Positions 1-6,467 are shown, counted from the stretch's first letter. The stretch: DNA of 17,122 nucleotides from Geoglobus sp. (GCA_027019885.1 JALUWC010000066.1:1-17122); one strand, 5' to 3'. The notes: a model not told the origin generated them from the sequence alone. Numbers and translations: made by a program.

Positions 1-191
1 TCAAAAATATCTGCGGAAATCCATGTCCTGCTGAAATTTATTCCGAGCATGGAACGATGTATGAAAAGAGCTACTACTGTGAGTTCTACAAAAATATGAT
101 ACGGCACGCTTTCAGGGTGATAGCTAAGGGAGATGCCGAGCATGTTGTGAAACTGAAAAGTCTGAAAAAGATCTATGAAATAGCGGTATAG
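1..191 (+). CDS. C-terminal end of a probable radical SAM/SPASM-type Fe-S protein (partial)
   Basis: An open frame enters from the left edge and ends with TAG at 189-191, giving 62 visible residues. The visible part begins with a cysteine cluster (ICGNPC, then YYC about 20 residues later) and continues as a basic helical tail ending KKIYEIAV. Closely spaced cysteines near the C-terminus, followed by a short basic tail, are typical of the auxiliary-cluster (SPASM) end of radical SAM peptide- or protein-modifying enzymes. The catalytic CxxxCxxC region lies outside the window, so the assignment is an inference from the cysteine pattern only. Any other Fe-S protein with a C-terminal cluster would also fit. 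Confidence 0.5.
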   Translation, partial: KNICGNPCPAEIYSEHGTMYEKSYYCEFYKNMIRHAFRVIAKGDAEHVVKLKSLKKIYEIAV

Positions 192-202
192 AGGTAAGAA
201 GT

Positions 203-433
203 CTAAAGTCCTAATTCAAATAATGGACTGTCAGCGGAGAAATAATCCTGAGCTTTGAAGGGGTAAATGTCAGTGCTTTGAGAATTTCCAATCCCTTCTC
301 CATACTTTATGTCGAGTAATTGCTCACTTAACTCTCTGGATAAATTTTTGTTCATTAATTTTTGATATGCATCGTGAAATTCCAGTAGTTTGCTTTTACA
401 GTCATTTCCAGAAACAGAAACCCATTTGAGCAA
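203..433 (-). CDS. Possible small protein of unknown function (76 aa, TTG start)
   Basis: A 76-residue frame opens with TTG at 433, just two codons after an in-frame TAA. Its composition looks protein-like: a charged amphipathic middle (residues 14-45) and an acidic/aromatic tail ending SPLFELGL. There is no convincing Shine-Dalgarno site. The AT-rich stretch 493-504 could act as a TATA box in both directions, about 65 bp upstream. I do not recognise a family. It may be a genuine small gene or the surviving end of a longer broken one. It is the only content I can offer for the otherwise empty stretch 192-492. Confidence 0.35.
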   Translation of the reverse strand: MLKWVSVSGNDCKSKLLEFHDAYQKLMNKNLSRELSEQLLDIKYGEGIGNSQSTDIYPFKAQDYFSADSPLFELGL

Positions 434-492
434 TTTTTAGCTCTCTATCTGACATTATGAAGTACGCCGAATTGCAAAATCAGAAGTGAAAA

Positions 493-504
493 TTTTAATA
501 TATA
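493..504 (+). promoter_or_regulatory. TATA box for the PRC-barrel gene; decides its start
   Basis: The sequence TTTTAATATATA is centred near 498. Archaeal transcription starts about 24-27 bp downstream of the TATA centre, here about 522-526. That is past the first possible ATG (505), so the ATG at 535 is the likely start. It is preceded by GGTGGG at 524-529. Confidence 0.6.
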
Positions 505-534
505 ATGAGTCCCATGGATGATTGGTGGGTTGTA

Positions 535-807
535 ATGATAGGTGAGATTTCTTCCATACTTGGATTGAGAGTTTACACCGATGAAGGTAGATACGTTGGC
601 AGGATTGCAGATCTTGCCGTTGATGTTGATGCAAGGCAGGTAAAAGGACTGGCATTGATCGATGTTAACAGATTGCTCGTTGAAACAAGGGCAAATGGTG
701 TGATAATCCCCTACAGGCTTGTTAAGGCTGTTGGAGACATAGTGATTGTCAAGGATGTTTTCAAGAGGGCTGAGAAGAAAAAAGAAGTTATCGAGGAGAG
801 CCCGTAA
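535..807 (+). CDS. PRC-barrel domain protein
   Basis: This is a 90-residue protein made almost entirely of one PRC-barrel. It runs from the GEISSILGLRVYTDEGRYVG strand pair, through a RIADLAVDVDARQVKGLAL segment, to a VIIPYRLVKAVGDIVIV strand, with a charged Lys/Glu tail. The fold is shared by the photosynthetic reaction centre H subunit and the RimM C-terminal domain. Archaeal single-domain versions are common but their roles are poorly known; they are presumed to bind proteins or RNA. The frame is open from ATG 505, but the TATA position and the GGTGGG site favour ATG 535. The 3' end overlaps the convergent JAMM gene by 20 bp, so the two transcripts are antisense at their ends. Confidence 0.85.
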   Translation: MIGEISSILGLRVYTDEGRYVGRIADLAVDVDARQVKGLALIDVNRLLVETRANGVIIPYRLVKAVGDIVIVKDVFKRAEKKKEVIEESP

Positions 808-1204
808 TTTTTAATTCCACCTCCACAAACCCCTTTTCATCGCCGAAATAAGCTCTTACCTCGCTTTTGGAGATTACAATCCATATACCGGGGTATATCT
901 TCATCCCCTCCATATCTTTCTTTGATGGATACGCAATCCATGATGGATGGGTGTGCCACACTCCCACAACATCAATACCCGATTCCTCAGCCCTTTCAAA
1001 CGCCTTCAGAGTTTGAAGTGGATCAAGCTCGAACTCAACCGGAGATTTTTTTACATTCTCTATCTCAGCAATATCAGTTATTTGCACTTCGTTTCCATGA
1101 GCTTTCCCAAATAGAACTCCGCACCTTTCAAACTCTCCCATACTGGATTTTATGATTTCAAGCTTCTCAAAAACCTCCCCCAAAACTTTAACCTTGAAAT
1201 TCAC
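788..1204 (-). CDS. JAMM/MPN+ metalloprotease domain protein
   Basis: This 138-residue protein is a JAMM (MPN+) zinc isopeptidase. The complete metal-binding set is visible: Glu26 in the ERCGVLFG segment, His84 and His86 in HTHP, Ser94 and Asp97 in SKKD, matching E...HxHPx(6)SxxD. Archaeal JAMM proteins cleave ubiquitin-like SAMP proteins from targets or process sulfur-carrier proteins. Nothing here shows which substrate applies. The length is normal for a stand-alone archaeal JAMM. The start is GTG at 1204; the ATG at 1208 is followed directly by TGA in its own frame. A TATA box at 1225-1232 lies about 25 bp upstream, so the mRNA is probably leaderless. It converges on and overlaps the PRC-barrel gene. 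Confidence 0.9.
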   Translation of the reverse strand: MNFKVKVLGEVFEKLEIIKSSMGEFERCGVLFGKAHGNEVQITDIAEIENVKKSPVEFELDPLQTLKAFERAEESGIDVVGVWHTHPSWIAYPSKKDMEGMKIYPGIWIVISKSEVRAYFGDEKGFVEVELKITGSPR

Positions 1205-1224
1205 ATTCAGACTACGAGTATGGG

Positions 1225-1232
1225 ATATTTAA
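1225..1232 (-). promoter_or_regulatory. TATA box of the JAMM gene
   Basis: TTAAATAT on the minus strand is centred 24-25 bp from the GTG start. No Shine-Dalgarno site follows, consistent with a leaderless mRNA. Confidence 0.5.
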
Positions 1233-1242
1233 TCACTTCCCA

Positions 1243-1989
1243 TCACCAGGGCAAAACTATCCCCTCAAGTCTCCCACCCGAGACGGCAAGCAGAGTCAAA
1301 ACGAAAACAGGCTGATGAGCGAGATAGATCTTCAGAGTGTTCTTCCCGAGAAATTCTACAAAACTCATCCCCCTGTTCCTGGGAAATTCAAAGTTCAGCT
1401 TTTTCCTGCCTTCAGGATAAAATATGGTTCCTGCACTGATTCCAAGAAGGAAAACTCCAAACCATGGAAAAAGGGGAAAATAATCAAATGTGAAAAAAAC
1501 ATCCGGAGTTATACCAACAGGGAGAAGAAGCAGGGAGCCTGAATGAAGGTTATTGACGAAAAATGCTCCTGCAAAAAAAAGGAGCGAGAGAAAGAGATTC
1601 ACTGCTCCCAATCTCAGGAAAGGAATTCCAAGAAGGCTTGCAACACCAAGAAAGTGTAAAATGCCGAAGTATATCGTTCCTTCTGGGAGAAATATTTCCG
1701 TGACCAAGGTTATCGCCATTCCAAGACCGAAAAGCTTTGCAAACCTTCTGAAATACCTGTTAATACCACTTCTCCTGAAATGAGATATCCAGAGCGAGAG
1801 ACCTGAAATGAAGATGAACATTCCCGCTGTGATTCTTGCAAACCAATACCAAAAGCTTTCAAAATCCGAGTAGGAGAAAAAGTACTGCAGATCGGTAACA
1901 AAATTCGAGACCAGCATCATTATCAGAGCTGTTCCTCTGAAGAAGTCGATTTCAGGGTATCTTATTTTGACTGGCTTTTCGCTCTGCAT
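1243..1989 (-). CDS. DUF1624 (heparan-alpha-glucosaminide acetyltransferase-like) membrane protein
   Basis: This is a 248-residue integral membrane protein with about seven hydrophobic helices. The N-terminus has the family signature EIDFFRGTALIMMLVSNF (conserved R in a D-x-x-RG motif at the start of TM1). Later come FWYWFARITAGMFIFISG, a short basic loop (HFRRSG..RYFRRFAK), the FGILHFLGV segment with a conserved His, and GKNTLKIYLAHQP near the end. The superfamily includes heparan-alpha-glucosaminide N-acetyltransferase and acyltransferase-3-like membrane enzymes that modify glycans. The archaeal branch has no defined substrate. The start is ATG at 1989 without Shine-Dalgarno, and a TATA element at 2011-2020 lies about 26 bp upstream, so it is probably leaderless. 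It is 38 bp upstream of the JAMM gene on the same strand, but that gene has its own promoter. Confidence 0.85.
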   Translation of the reverse strand: MQSEKPVKIRYPEIDFFRGTALIMMLVSNFVTDLQYFFSYSDFESFWYWFARITAGMFIFISGLSLWISHFRRSGINRYFRRFAKLFGLGMAITLVTEIFLPEGTIYFGILHFLGVASLLGIPFLRLGAVNLFLSLLFFAGAFFVNNLHSGSLLLLPVGITPDVFFTFDYFPLFPWFGVFLLGISAGTIFYPEGRKKLNFEFPRNRGMSFVEFLGKNTLKIYLAHQPVFVLTLLAVSGGRLEGIVLPW

Positions 1990-2010
1990 TCAGTCAAAGA
2001 GATTCCTATT

Positions 2011-2020
2011 GCTATAAAAA
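2011..2020 (-). promoter_or_regulatory. TATA box of the DUF1624 gene
   Basis: TTTTTATAGC on the minus strand lies about 26 bp before the ATG at 1989, and no Shine-Dalgarno site follows. Confidence 0.45.
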
Positions 2021-2120
2021 ACCTGTGAAAAGGGAGTAATATCAGCGTATTGTTGGTAGGATGTAAAATAAATCAGTAAGTTTTCATTTCTGCTTCATTG
2101 GAGAAAGGCCTTGTCAATGG

Positions 2121-2149
2121 TTTGATAACACGTTGACTCTATTATCAAA
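2121..2149. repeat. Inverted repeat TTTGATAA...TTATCAAA, possible insertion-sequence end
   Basis: TTTGATAA at 2121-2128 and its exact reverse complement at 2142-2149 are separated by 13 bp. A second, overlapping inverted pair, GTCAA (2113-2117) and TTGAC (2133-2137), is also present. The pair lies about 22 bp past the stop codon of the transposase remnant, where the end of an insertion sequence would be. No matching second end was found in the window. The rest of 1990-2170 shows no gene. Confidence 0.4.
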
Positions 2150-2170
2150 TCCTCCCAACTGTTTTTATTT

Positions 2171-2278
2171 TCAAATTAATTCCACAAGCTTCAGCAGTGT
2201 TTTACCTTTCAAGTTCAGATGAGGTCTTAAGAGGTTGTAGTAAACAAACCATCCGTCTAACCAAAGCTCTGATTGTTC
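2171..2278 (-). pseudogene. C-terminal remnant of a DDE transposase
   Basis: Minus-strand reading gives EQSELWLDGWFVYYNLLRPH followed by LNLKGKTLLKLVELI and TGA at 2171. This is the classic ending of DDE insertion-sequence transposases (IS6/IS240 type and relatives): the catalytic Glu helix, the YYN-xx-RPH motif and the G-K-T tail. Only about 35 residues remain and the rest of the transposase is absent. Upstream the frame runs straight into a different gene fragment, a recombinase N-terminus in another frame. It is an inactive leftover. Confidence 0.8.
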
Positions 2279-2398
2279 AATCTTTTCACAACCGGGGTAT
2301 AGGCTTTGCCAGTTTGGTAGGAATACTTTCTCAGCTTTATTTCTTCGATGAGCGTTCCTATCAGCTCATATCTCTTTTGTGGCGTAAGCTTTTTAATT
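2279..2398 (-). pseudogene. N-terminal remnant of a second tyrosine recombinase
   Basis: The minus strand encodes KKLTPQKRYELIGTLIEEIK then LRKYSYQTGKAYTPVVKRL. This is the core-binding (SAM-like) domain of XerC/IntI-type tyrosine recombinases, with the usual LRxYSxxTxKAY signature. No in-frame ATG begins it (an in-frame TGA precedes ATA ATT), and after KRL the frame is replaced by transposase sequence. About 40 residues survive. It is distinct from the recombinase on the plus strand at 2421, so two recombinase-bearing elements have visited this site. Confidence 0.65.
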
Positions 2399-2400
2399 AT
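2389..2400 (+). promoter_or_regulatory. TATA-like element of the broken recombinase gene
   Basis: TTTTTAATTATT is centred about 26 bp before ATG 2421, fitting a leaderless start. It lies inside the minus-strand recombinase remnant. Confidence 0.4.
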
Positions 2401-2420
2401 TCAATCATGTAAAGAGTTGT

Positions 2421-3510
2421 ATGAAATATAGCTTTGTAAAAAGTGCACAAGAGATTTCATCTTGTGAAAAAAAGATAAGAATTGAGAAAGGTAATAATAA
2501 CATTATAGTCAAATTCCCGTACAATCCTGATTATACTGCAAAGATAAAAACTGTTAAAGGCTACAGATGGCATCCCGATGGGAAATACTGGAGCGTTCCT
2601 TACTCAGAATTGAAGAATCTTTTGTCGGCATTTGATGGAGAAAAGGTTGAGGTGGATCCATCCATCTGGCTCTACGAACTTGAGAAAGAACTCATAGCAA
2701 GAAAGTACAGCAGGAGAACGGTAAAGCTTTATCTGCACTACAATAAAGAATTTTTGAAATACAGCAAGAAAACACCTTATCAGGTGTCAAATGAAGACGT
2801 GAGAGATTACCTGTATTATCTGGCTGAGAGGAAGGGCTGTTCGGCTTCAACTTTGAACATAGCAATAAATGCGTTAAAGTTTTACTATGGTGAGATTTTA
2901 AAGCGGAGATTCGCTTATGAAATAAAGAGGCCGAAAAAGGATAAAAAGCTGCCCGTCGTTTTAAGTCAGGAAGAAGTTTCAAAGATTCTGTTCTTCTGTT
3001 AACAATATCAAGCACAGGCTGATTTTAATGCTCATGTATTCTGCCGGATAAGAGTTGGAGAGGTTGTAAAGCTTAGAGTTGAGGACATTGATTTGAAAAG
3101 GCGGTTAATCAGAATGAGGGGTGGGAAGAAAGGATCGCTATACAATTCTTTCTGAAGTAGCGTTGGAAACGTTTAAAGAATACGTCAAGAAGTATAAACC
3201 GGAAAAGTGGCTGTTTCCGGGGCAGAGAAAGGATAAGCATATTTCAACCAGAACTGTTCAGGCAATCTTTGAGAAAGCAAGGGATAAAGCCGGAATAAAG
3301 AAGGATGTAACAGTTCATTCTTTGAGGCATTCATTCGCAACGCATCTGCTTGAGAGTGGAGTAGATCTGAGATACATTCAGGAATTGCTGGGACATAAAC
3401 ATTCCAAAACGACAGAGATTTATACTCATGTGAGTACCAAGAATTTGAGTAAGATTAGAAGCCCGTTAGATATGTTAGGAGGTTTATCACATGAGAAGCA
3501 TCCAGAATGA
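2421..3510 (+). pseudogene. Tyrosine recombinase with N-terminal HARP-like domain, broken by three frameshifts
   Basis: Read across frames this is a recombinase of about 360 residues. Residues about 25-75 (FPYNPDY..GYRWHPDGKYWSVP..L) resemble the HARP DNA-binding domain of SMARCAL1-type annealing helicases. Next comes an XerC-type core-binding domain (YELEKELIARKYSRRTVKLY..NALKFYYGEILKR) and then the catalytic domain. The frame breaks near 2991-3000 (stop TAA at 3000), near 3047-3051 (within the YSAG/RVGEVVKL motif) and near 3118-3130 (GGK/RKDR). After the third break an open piece of 129 residues, with GTG at 3121, runs to 3510. All catalytic residues survive, split over frames: Arg in RVGEVVKLRVEDID, the beta-hairpin Lys, HSLRH, GHKH and the nucleophile Tyr in IYTHVS. 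Decay therefore looks recent. Without these frameshifts the gene would head the operon that follows. Confidence 0.85.
3478..3483 (+). promoter_or_regulatory. Shine-Dalgarno site of the 55-aa ORF
   Basis: GGAGGT lies seven bases before ATG 3491, inside the last codons of the recombinase gene. It is a main reason for accepting the very short downstream ORF as real. Confidence 0.65.
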
Positions 3511-3658
3511 GTATATATGCAATGCAGATACAACTCCAATTTGGGATGATATACGCAATGCGTATATGAACGAGTTGTCCGAAATGCCAGAGCCCGCAAT
3601 CCAAAACCTTTTTAAGGTTTACTACAATTTAGAAAAACAAGGAGGTGAAAAAAGATGA
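3491..3658 (+). CDS. Small protein of unknown function (55 aa), coupled to its neighbours
   Basis: This 55-residue ORF runs from ATG 3491 to TGA 3658. It starts 20 bp before the recombinase stop and ends with ATGA, sharing four bases with the start of the next gene. A perfect GGAGGT site precedes it. The protein begins MRSIQNEYICNAD, has an acidic/polar middle (WDDIRNAYMNELSEMPEP) and a helical end (AIQNLFKVYYNLEKQGGEKR). I do not recognise a family. Overlaps on both sides and the strong ribosome site indicate translation as part of the recombinase-protease operon. Two related AT-rich palindromes lie within its coding sequence (3511-3567). Confidence 0.6.
   Translation: MRSIQNEYICNADTTPIWDDIRNAYMNELSEMPEPAIQNLFKVYYNLEKQGGEKR
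3511..3567. repeat. Pair of related palindromic sites, 36 bp apart
   Basis: At 3549-3567 lies a perfect palindrome: ATATACGC, spacer AAT, GCGTATAT. At 3511-3531 a similar but imperfect copy reads GTATATATGCAATGCAGATAC; it shares the TATA-GCAATGC-ATA core, with its AAT centre 36 bp upstream. They lie just downstream of the recombinase and inside the 55-aa ORF. Such sites could be an operator for a regulator or recombinase core sites. Neither role is shown. Confidence 0.5.
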
Positions 3659-3855
3659 CTAACAAGCGAAATGAAAGAAATAAGACTGAAAAAGAAACAG
3701 AGTATAAAGAAATGAGGAAATTGGGAGAACAAGCAGGAATAGAGGATCTAATGGCTTTATATGGAGAATATCAAAAATGGATGCAAATCTCAATGCAATA
3801 TCTCAAAGAAATGGATGTGAAATTTACATTTTCAACCACCGATAACACATCTTAA
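3655..3855 (+). CDS. Small charged helical protein of unknown function (66 aa)
   Basis: This 66-residue protein is preceded by a near-perfect GGAGGTGA site at 3641-3648, and its ATG overlaps the stop of the 55-aa ORF (ATGA). The N-terminal third is strongly basic and charged (KRNERNKTEKETEYKEMRK). Residues 28-53 form a predicted helix (IEDLMALYGEYQKWMQISMQYLKEM). The end is short and polar. There is no signal peptide and no recognisable domain. It lies 14 bp before the SDH protease. As the middle gene of a tight operon it is a plausible partner or adaptor of that protease, but this is inferred only from position. Confidence 0.7.
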   Translation: MTNKRNERNKTEKETEYKEMRKLGEQAGIEDLMALYGEYQKWMQISMQYLKEMDVKFTFSTTDNTS

Positions 3856-3869
3856 AGAGGAGAGATCAG

Positions 3870-4838
3870 ATGCCAACGTGGGGTGAGATATTAAAAGAAC
3901 TCAGGGAGATAATGGAAAGAGAGAAAAAACCTCCATTTGATATGGTTAGAAGGAAGTATTTAAAAAAGCTCTCTGAATATACAGGTAGAAATACTATTCT
4001 ATATGCCACGAAATGGACACAACCCGGCGATATTCCTTCAGAAATGATAAGTATTACTGATGAGGATATTCAAGGATTTATGGAGGTTATTTCTGGTGTT
4101 TCTGGGGATAAATTAGATATAATTATACATAGCCCTGGCGGTTCTGCTGAAGCTACTGAAGCATTAGTAAAATACTTGAGATCAAAATTTACACATATAA
4201 GAGCTATAATTCCATATGGTGCAATGTCGGCAGCAACAATGCTGGCATGTGCCGCAGATGAAATCATAATGGGTAAACACTCATTTATAGGCCCCATAGA
4301 TCCTCAGGTAATTGTTTATACAAGGTTGGGTAGGCGAGCTATACCTGCTCAAGCAATTATAGAGCAATTTAATAGGGCTAAAAAGGAATGTAAAGAGGAT
4401 GCCAGAAATTTAGGTGTTTGGCTACCTATTATAGAACAATATGGTCCAGCTCTTATTGTGGAATGTGAACATGCAATAGATCTCTCAAAGAATCTTGTAT
4501 TAGAATGGCTAACTCAATATATGTTCAAAAAAGATAATGGCGAGGAAATCGCTAAGAAAGTGGCAGAAACACTATCAGATCATTCATTATTTAAGAGCCA
4601 TGGGAGACACATAGATAGAGAGCAGGCTAAGGAAATAGGTTTAAAAATTAAAGACTTAGAAGATGATAATACATTGCAAGATTTAGTCCTATCAGTTTTT
4701 CATGCCACTACACATACTTTTGATGGCACAGGAGCAGTAAAAATAATTGAAAACCACATAGGAAAAGCTTTTATCAAACAGTTACAGGTACATCAAATTG
4801 TTATTCCAGCGCAACCGCCAAAACCTTCGGAGGGATAA
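3870..4838 (+). CDS. SDH-type ClpP/crotonase-fold serine protease
   Basis: This 322-residue protein belongs to the serine dehydrogenase proteinase group (SDH_protease) of the SppA/ClpP superfamily. It has the oxyanion segment HSPGGSAEA (residues 87-95), the nucleophile Ser120 in GAMSAATMLA, and the conserved MGKHSFIGPIDPQ segment (134-146). There is no signal peptide and no N-terminal membrane helix, so it should be cytoplasmic, unlike SppA. The N-terminal 50 residues are a charged helical extension, and the C-terminal 100 residues are helical ending in a Pro-rich tail. A GAGGAG site precedes the ATG. Base composition is visibly more AT-rich than the flanking FAD dehydrogenase and RuBisCO genes, consistent with import on the mobile element headed by the broken recombinase. 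The protein substrate is unknown. Confidence 0.85.
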   Translation: MPTWGEILKELREIMEREKKPPFDMVRRKYLKKLSEYTGRNTILYATKWTQPGDIPSEMISITDEDIQGFMEVISGVSGDKLDIIIHSPGGSAEATEALVKYLRSKFTHIRAIIPYGAMSAATMLACAADEIIMGKHSFIGPIDPQVIVYTRLGRRAIPAQAIIEQFNRAKKECKEDARNLGVWLPIIEQYGPALIVECEHAIDLSKNLVLEWLTQYMFKKDNGEEIAKKVAETLSDHSLFKSHGRHIDREQAKEIGLKIKDLEDDNTLQDLVLSVFHATTHTFDGTGAVKIIENHIGKAFIKQLQVHQIVIPAQPPKPSEG

Positions 4839-4841
4839 AAT

Positions 4842-4997
4842 ATGGATATTATATATGCGGGCTCTGGCACTCTCCGCTCGCTAACGCTCGCTTCGGTGCA
4901 ATCGCACTCGGACAACAGGAGGGTATCTGGTTCGGGCTTTCAGCCCTCACCCAAATCGCCTTCAGCGACTTCAGATCCCCGCCAAACGTTATACTAA
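4842..4997 (+). other. GC-rich, hairpin-dense stretch; contains a doubtful 51-aa ORF
   Basis: After the AT-rich protease gene, base composition jumps to GC-rich from about 4857 to 4983. The stretch holds a tandem CGCTCGCT (4875-4882 and 4885-4892), a GTGC/GCAC hairpin (4896-4907), and nested stems GGGCT/AGCCC (4934-4946) inside GGGT/ACCC (4921-4952). An ATG at 4842 behind GGAGGG (4829-4834) opens a 51-codon frame to TAA 4997. Its product is a Ser/Pro-rich, low-complexity sequence that looks non-natural. I favour a structured RNA, element end or attachment site over a protein. Function is unknown. Confidence 0.45.
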
Positions 4998-5022
4998 CAA
5001 CAAGTTAACAGAACCTGAAAAG

Positions 5023-5037
5023 GAAACCCTTAAATAG
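5023..5037 (+). promoter_or_regulatory. Promoter (BRE/TATA) of the FAD dehydrogenase-PurP operon
   Basis: A purine-rich BRE (GAAACC) precedes CTTAAATA at 5030-5037. The expected transcription start is near 5059-5062, a few bases before ATG 5064, so the mRNA is nearly leaderless. The ATG at 5060 reaches a stop after five codons and is not the start. Confidence 0.6.
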
Positions 5038-5063
5038 TCACTGTTGTAAGAGCGTTCAAATGT

Positions 5064-6467
5064 ATGAACAGATATGATGTCATCATAATTGGAGCTGGCC
5101 CAGGCGGTGTGTTTGCAGCCTACAAGCTTGCTGGGAAGCTCAGAGTTGCTGTTTTTGAGATGGGAAGAAGCATTGACAGAAGAACATGTCCAAGTGATCT
5201 CTCGGAGAGCTTCTGCCTGAAATGCAACCCGTGCAATGTCACATCAGGTGTTGGCGGGGCCGGGGGGCTTTCAGATGGTAAGCTGAACTATGTTCATCCC
5301 AATTTCCCTGAAAGCTTTACGGTTGGTGGAGATTTTCTCGGTCTTGTTGATGAAAACGTGCTGGCTCAAAAAATGGAAGAGGTGGACAGGATCTTTCTTG
5401 AACATGGTGCGCCTGACGAAATGTACGGAGAAAATGTGGACGAGCTTCTTTCCCTGATGAGAAGGGCAAATTCAGCAGGAATTGAGTTTGTACCATTGAG
5501 GCAGAGGCATGTTGGCAGTGATGAGCTTCCGAAGGTGATTAAAGGCATTCAGGATTATCTGACAGGGAATGGTGTTGAGATATTCACAAACACAACCATA
5601 TCTGACATAAAGCCAGAGGAGAAGAAGGTGATAACAACAAAGGGGGACGAGTATTACTACGACCACCTGATAATTGGAGTTGGGAGAGGTGGAGCAGAAT
5701 GGCTTGAGAAGTGGACTCTAAACTACAATCTCGCTGTAAGCGGTGAGGCAAAGGCAATAGATGTTGGTGTGAGAGTTGAGGTTCCTGCTACGATAATGGA
5801 CGAGATTACCTCGATAATCTATGATCCAAAGCTCAGAATAACCACGAAGAAGCATGATGACTACATGAGGACATTCTGCACATGCCCCAAGGGATGGGTT
5901 ATAAGAGAGGATTACGGAGAGTTCTGTCTTGTGAACGGACACAGCAAGGCGAAGGAGAAAACAAACAACAGCAACTTTGCTCTGCTTGGTCATTATGTTT
6001 TCACAGAGCCATTTGACATGCCAAACGACTGGGGGAGAGATCTGGCAAAAATAACCACAAAGCTTGGTGGCGGAAATCCACTTGTGCAGAGAGTCAAAGA
6101 TTTGAGGCTTGGAAGGAGGAGCACGGAAATGAGGATAAAAAACAACAGATTGCTCAAACCAACTCTAAAAACCGCTGTTCCAGGAGATATAAGCCTGGCA
6201 TATCCCGGAAGAGTTGTGGATGACATAATCGATGCACTGGAGCAGCTTGACAAGGTTATTCCAGGCGTTGCTGACGATTCAACTCTGCTTTATGCTCCTG
6301 AAATAAAATTCTACAACTTAAAGCTGAAGGTGAGTGAAGAGATGGAGACAAGCATTCCCGGAGTTTATGCAATTGGAGATGGGGCAGGAGTGAGCAGGGG
6401 CATAGTTGGAGCAGCAGTTACTGGGCTGATAGCGGCTGAAAGCATAATTGAAAGGGTGAAAAAATGA
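5064..6467 (+). CDS. FAD-dependent dehydrogenase (COG2509-type)
   Basis: This is a 467-residue flavoprotein. Its N-terminal Rossmann motif GAGPGG (residues 10-15), Glu32 at the end of the second strand, the GVGGAGGLSDGKLNY segment (62-76) and the C-terminal GVYAIGDGAGVSRGIVGAA segment mark an NAD(P)/FAD-dependent oxidoreductase of the uncharacterised COG2509 group. Cys42, Cys51, Cys54 and Cys57 cluster in the N-terminal part and could bind metal or be redox active. The length is typical. The substrate is unknown for the family. The stop overlaps the start of the PurP-like gene (ATGA), so the two are translationally coupled and probably serve one pathway. Confidence 0.85.
   Translation: MNRYDVIIIGAGPGGVFAAYKLAGKLRVAVFEMGRSIDRRTCPSDLSESFCLKCNPCNVTSGVGGAGGLSDGKLNYVHPNFPESFTVGGDFLGLVDENVLAQKMEEVDRIFLEHGAPDEMYGENVDELLSLMRRANSAGIEFVPLRQRHVGSDELPKVIKGIQDYLTGNGVEIFTNTTISDIKPEEKKVITTKGDEYYYDHLIIGVGRGGAEWLEKWTLNYNLAVSGEAKAIDVGVRVEVPATIMDEITSIIYDPKLRITTKKHDDYMRTFCTCPKGWVIREDYGEFCLVNGHSKAKEKTNNSNFALLGHYVFTEPFDMPNDWGRDLAKITTKLGGGNPLVQRVKDLRLGRRSTEMRIKNNRLLKPTLKTAVPGDISLAYPGRVVDDIIDALEQLDKVIPGVADDSTLLYAPEIKFYNLKLKVSEEMETSIPGVYAIGDGAGVSRGIVGAAVTGLIAAESIIERVKK

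Noticed and set aside
2197..2412. 71-codon plus-strand frame
   Set aside because: It is the antisense of the transposase and recombinase remnants.
4857..4984. tRNA-like look of the GC-rich stretch (GCGGG at one end, CCCCGCC near the other)
   Set aside because: Only about five acceptor pairs form, no T-arm or anticodon arm with conserved bases fits, and the length would demand an intron with no support.
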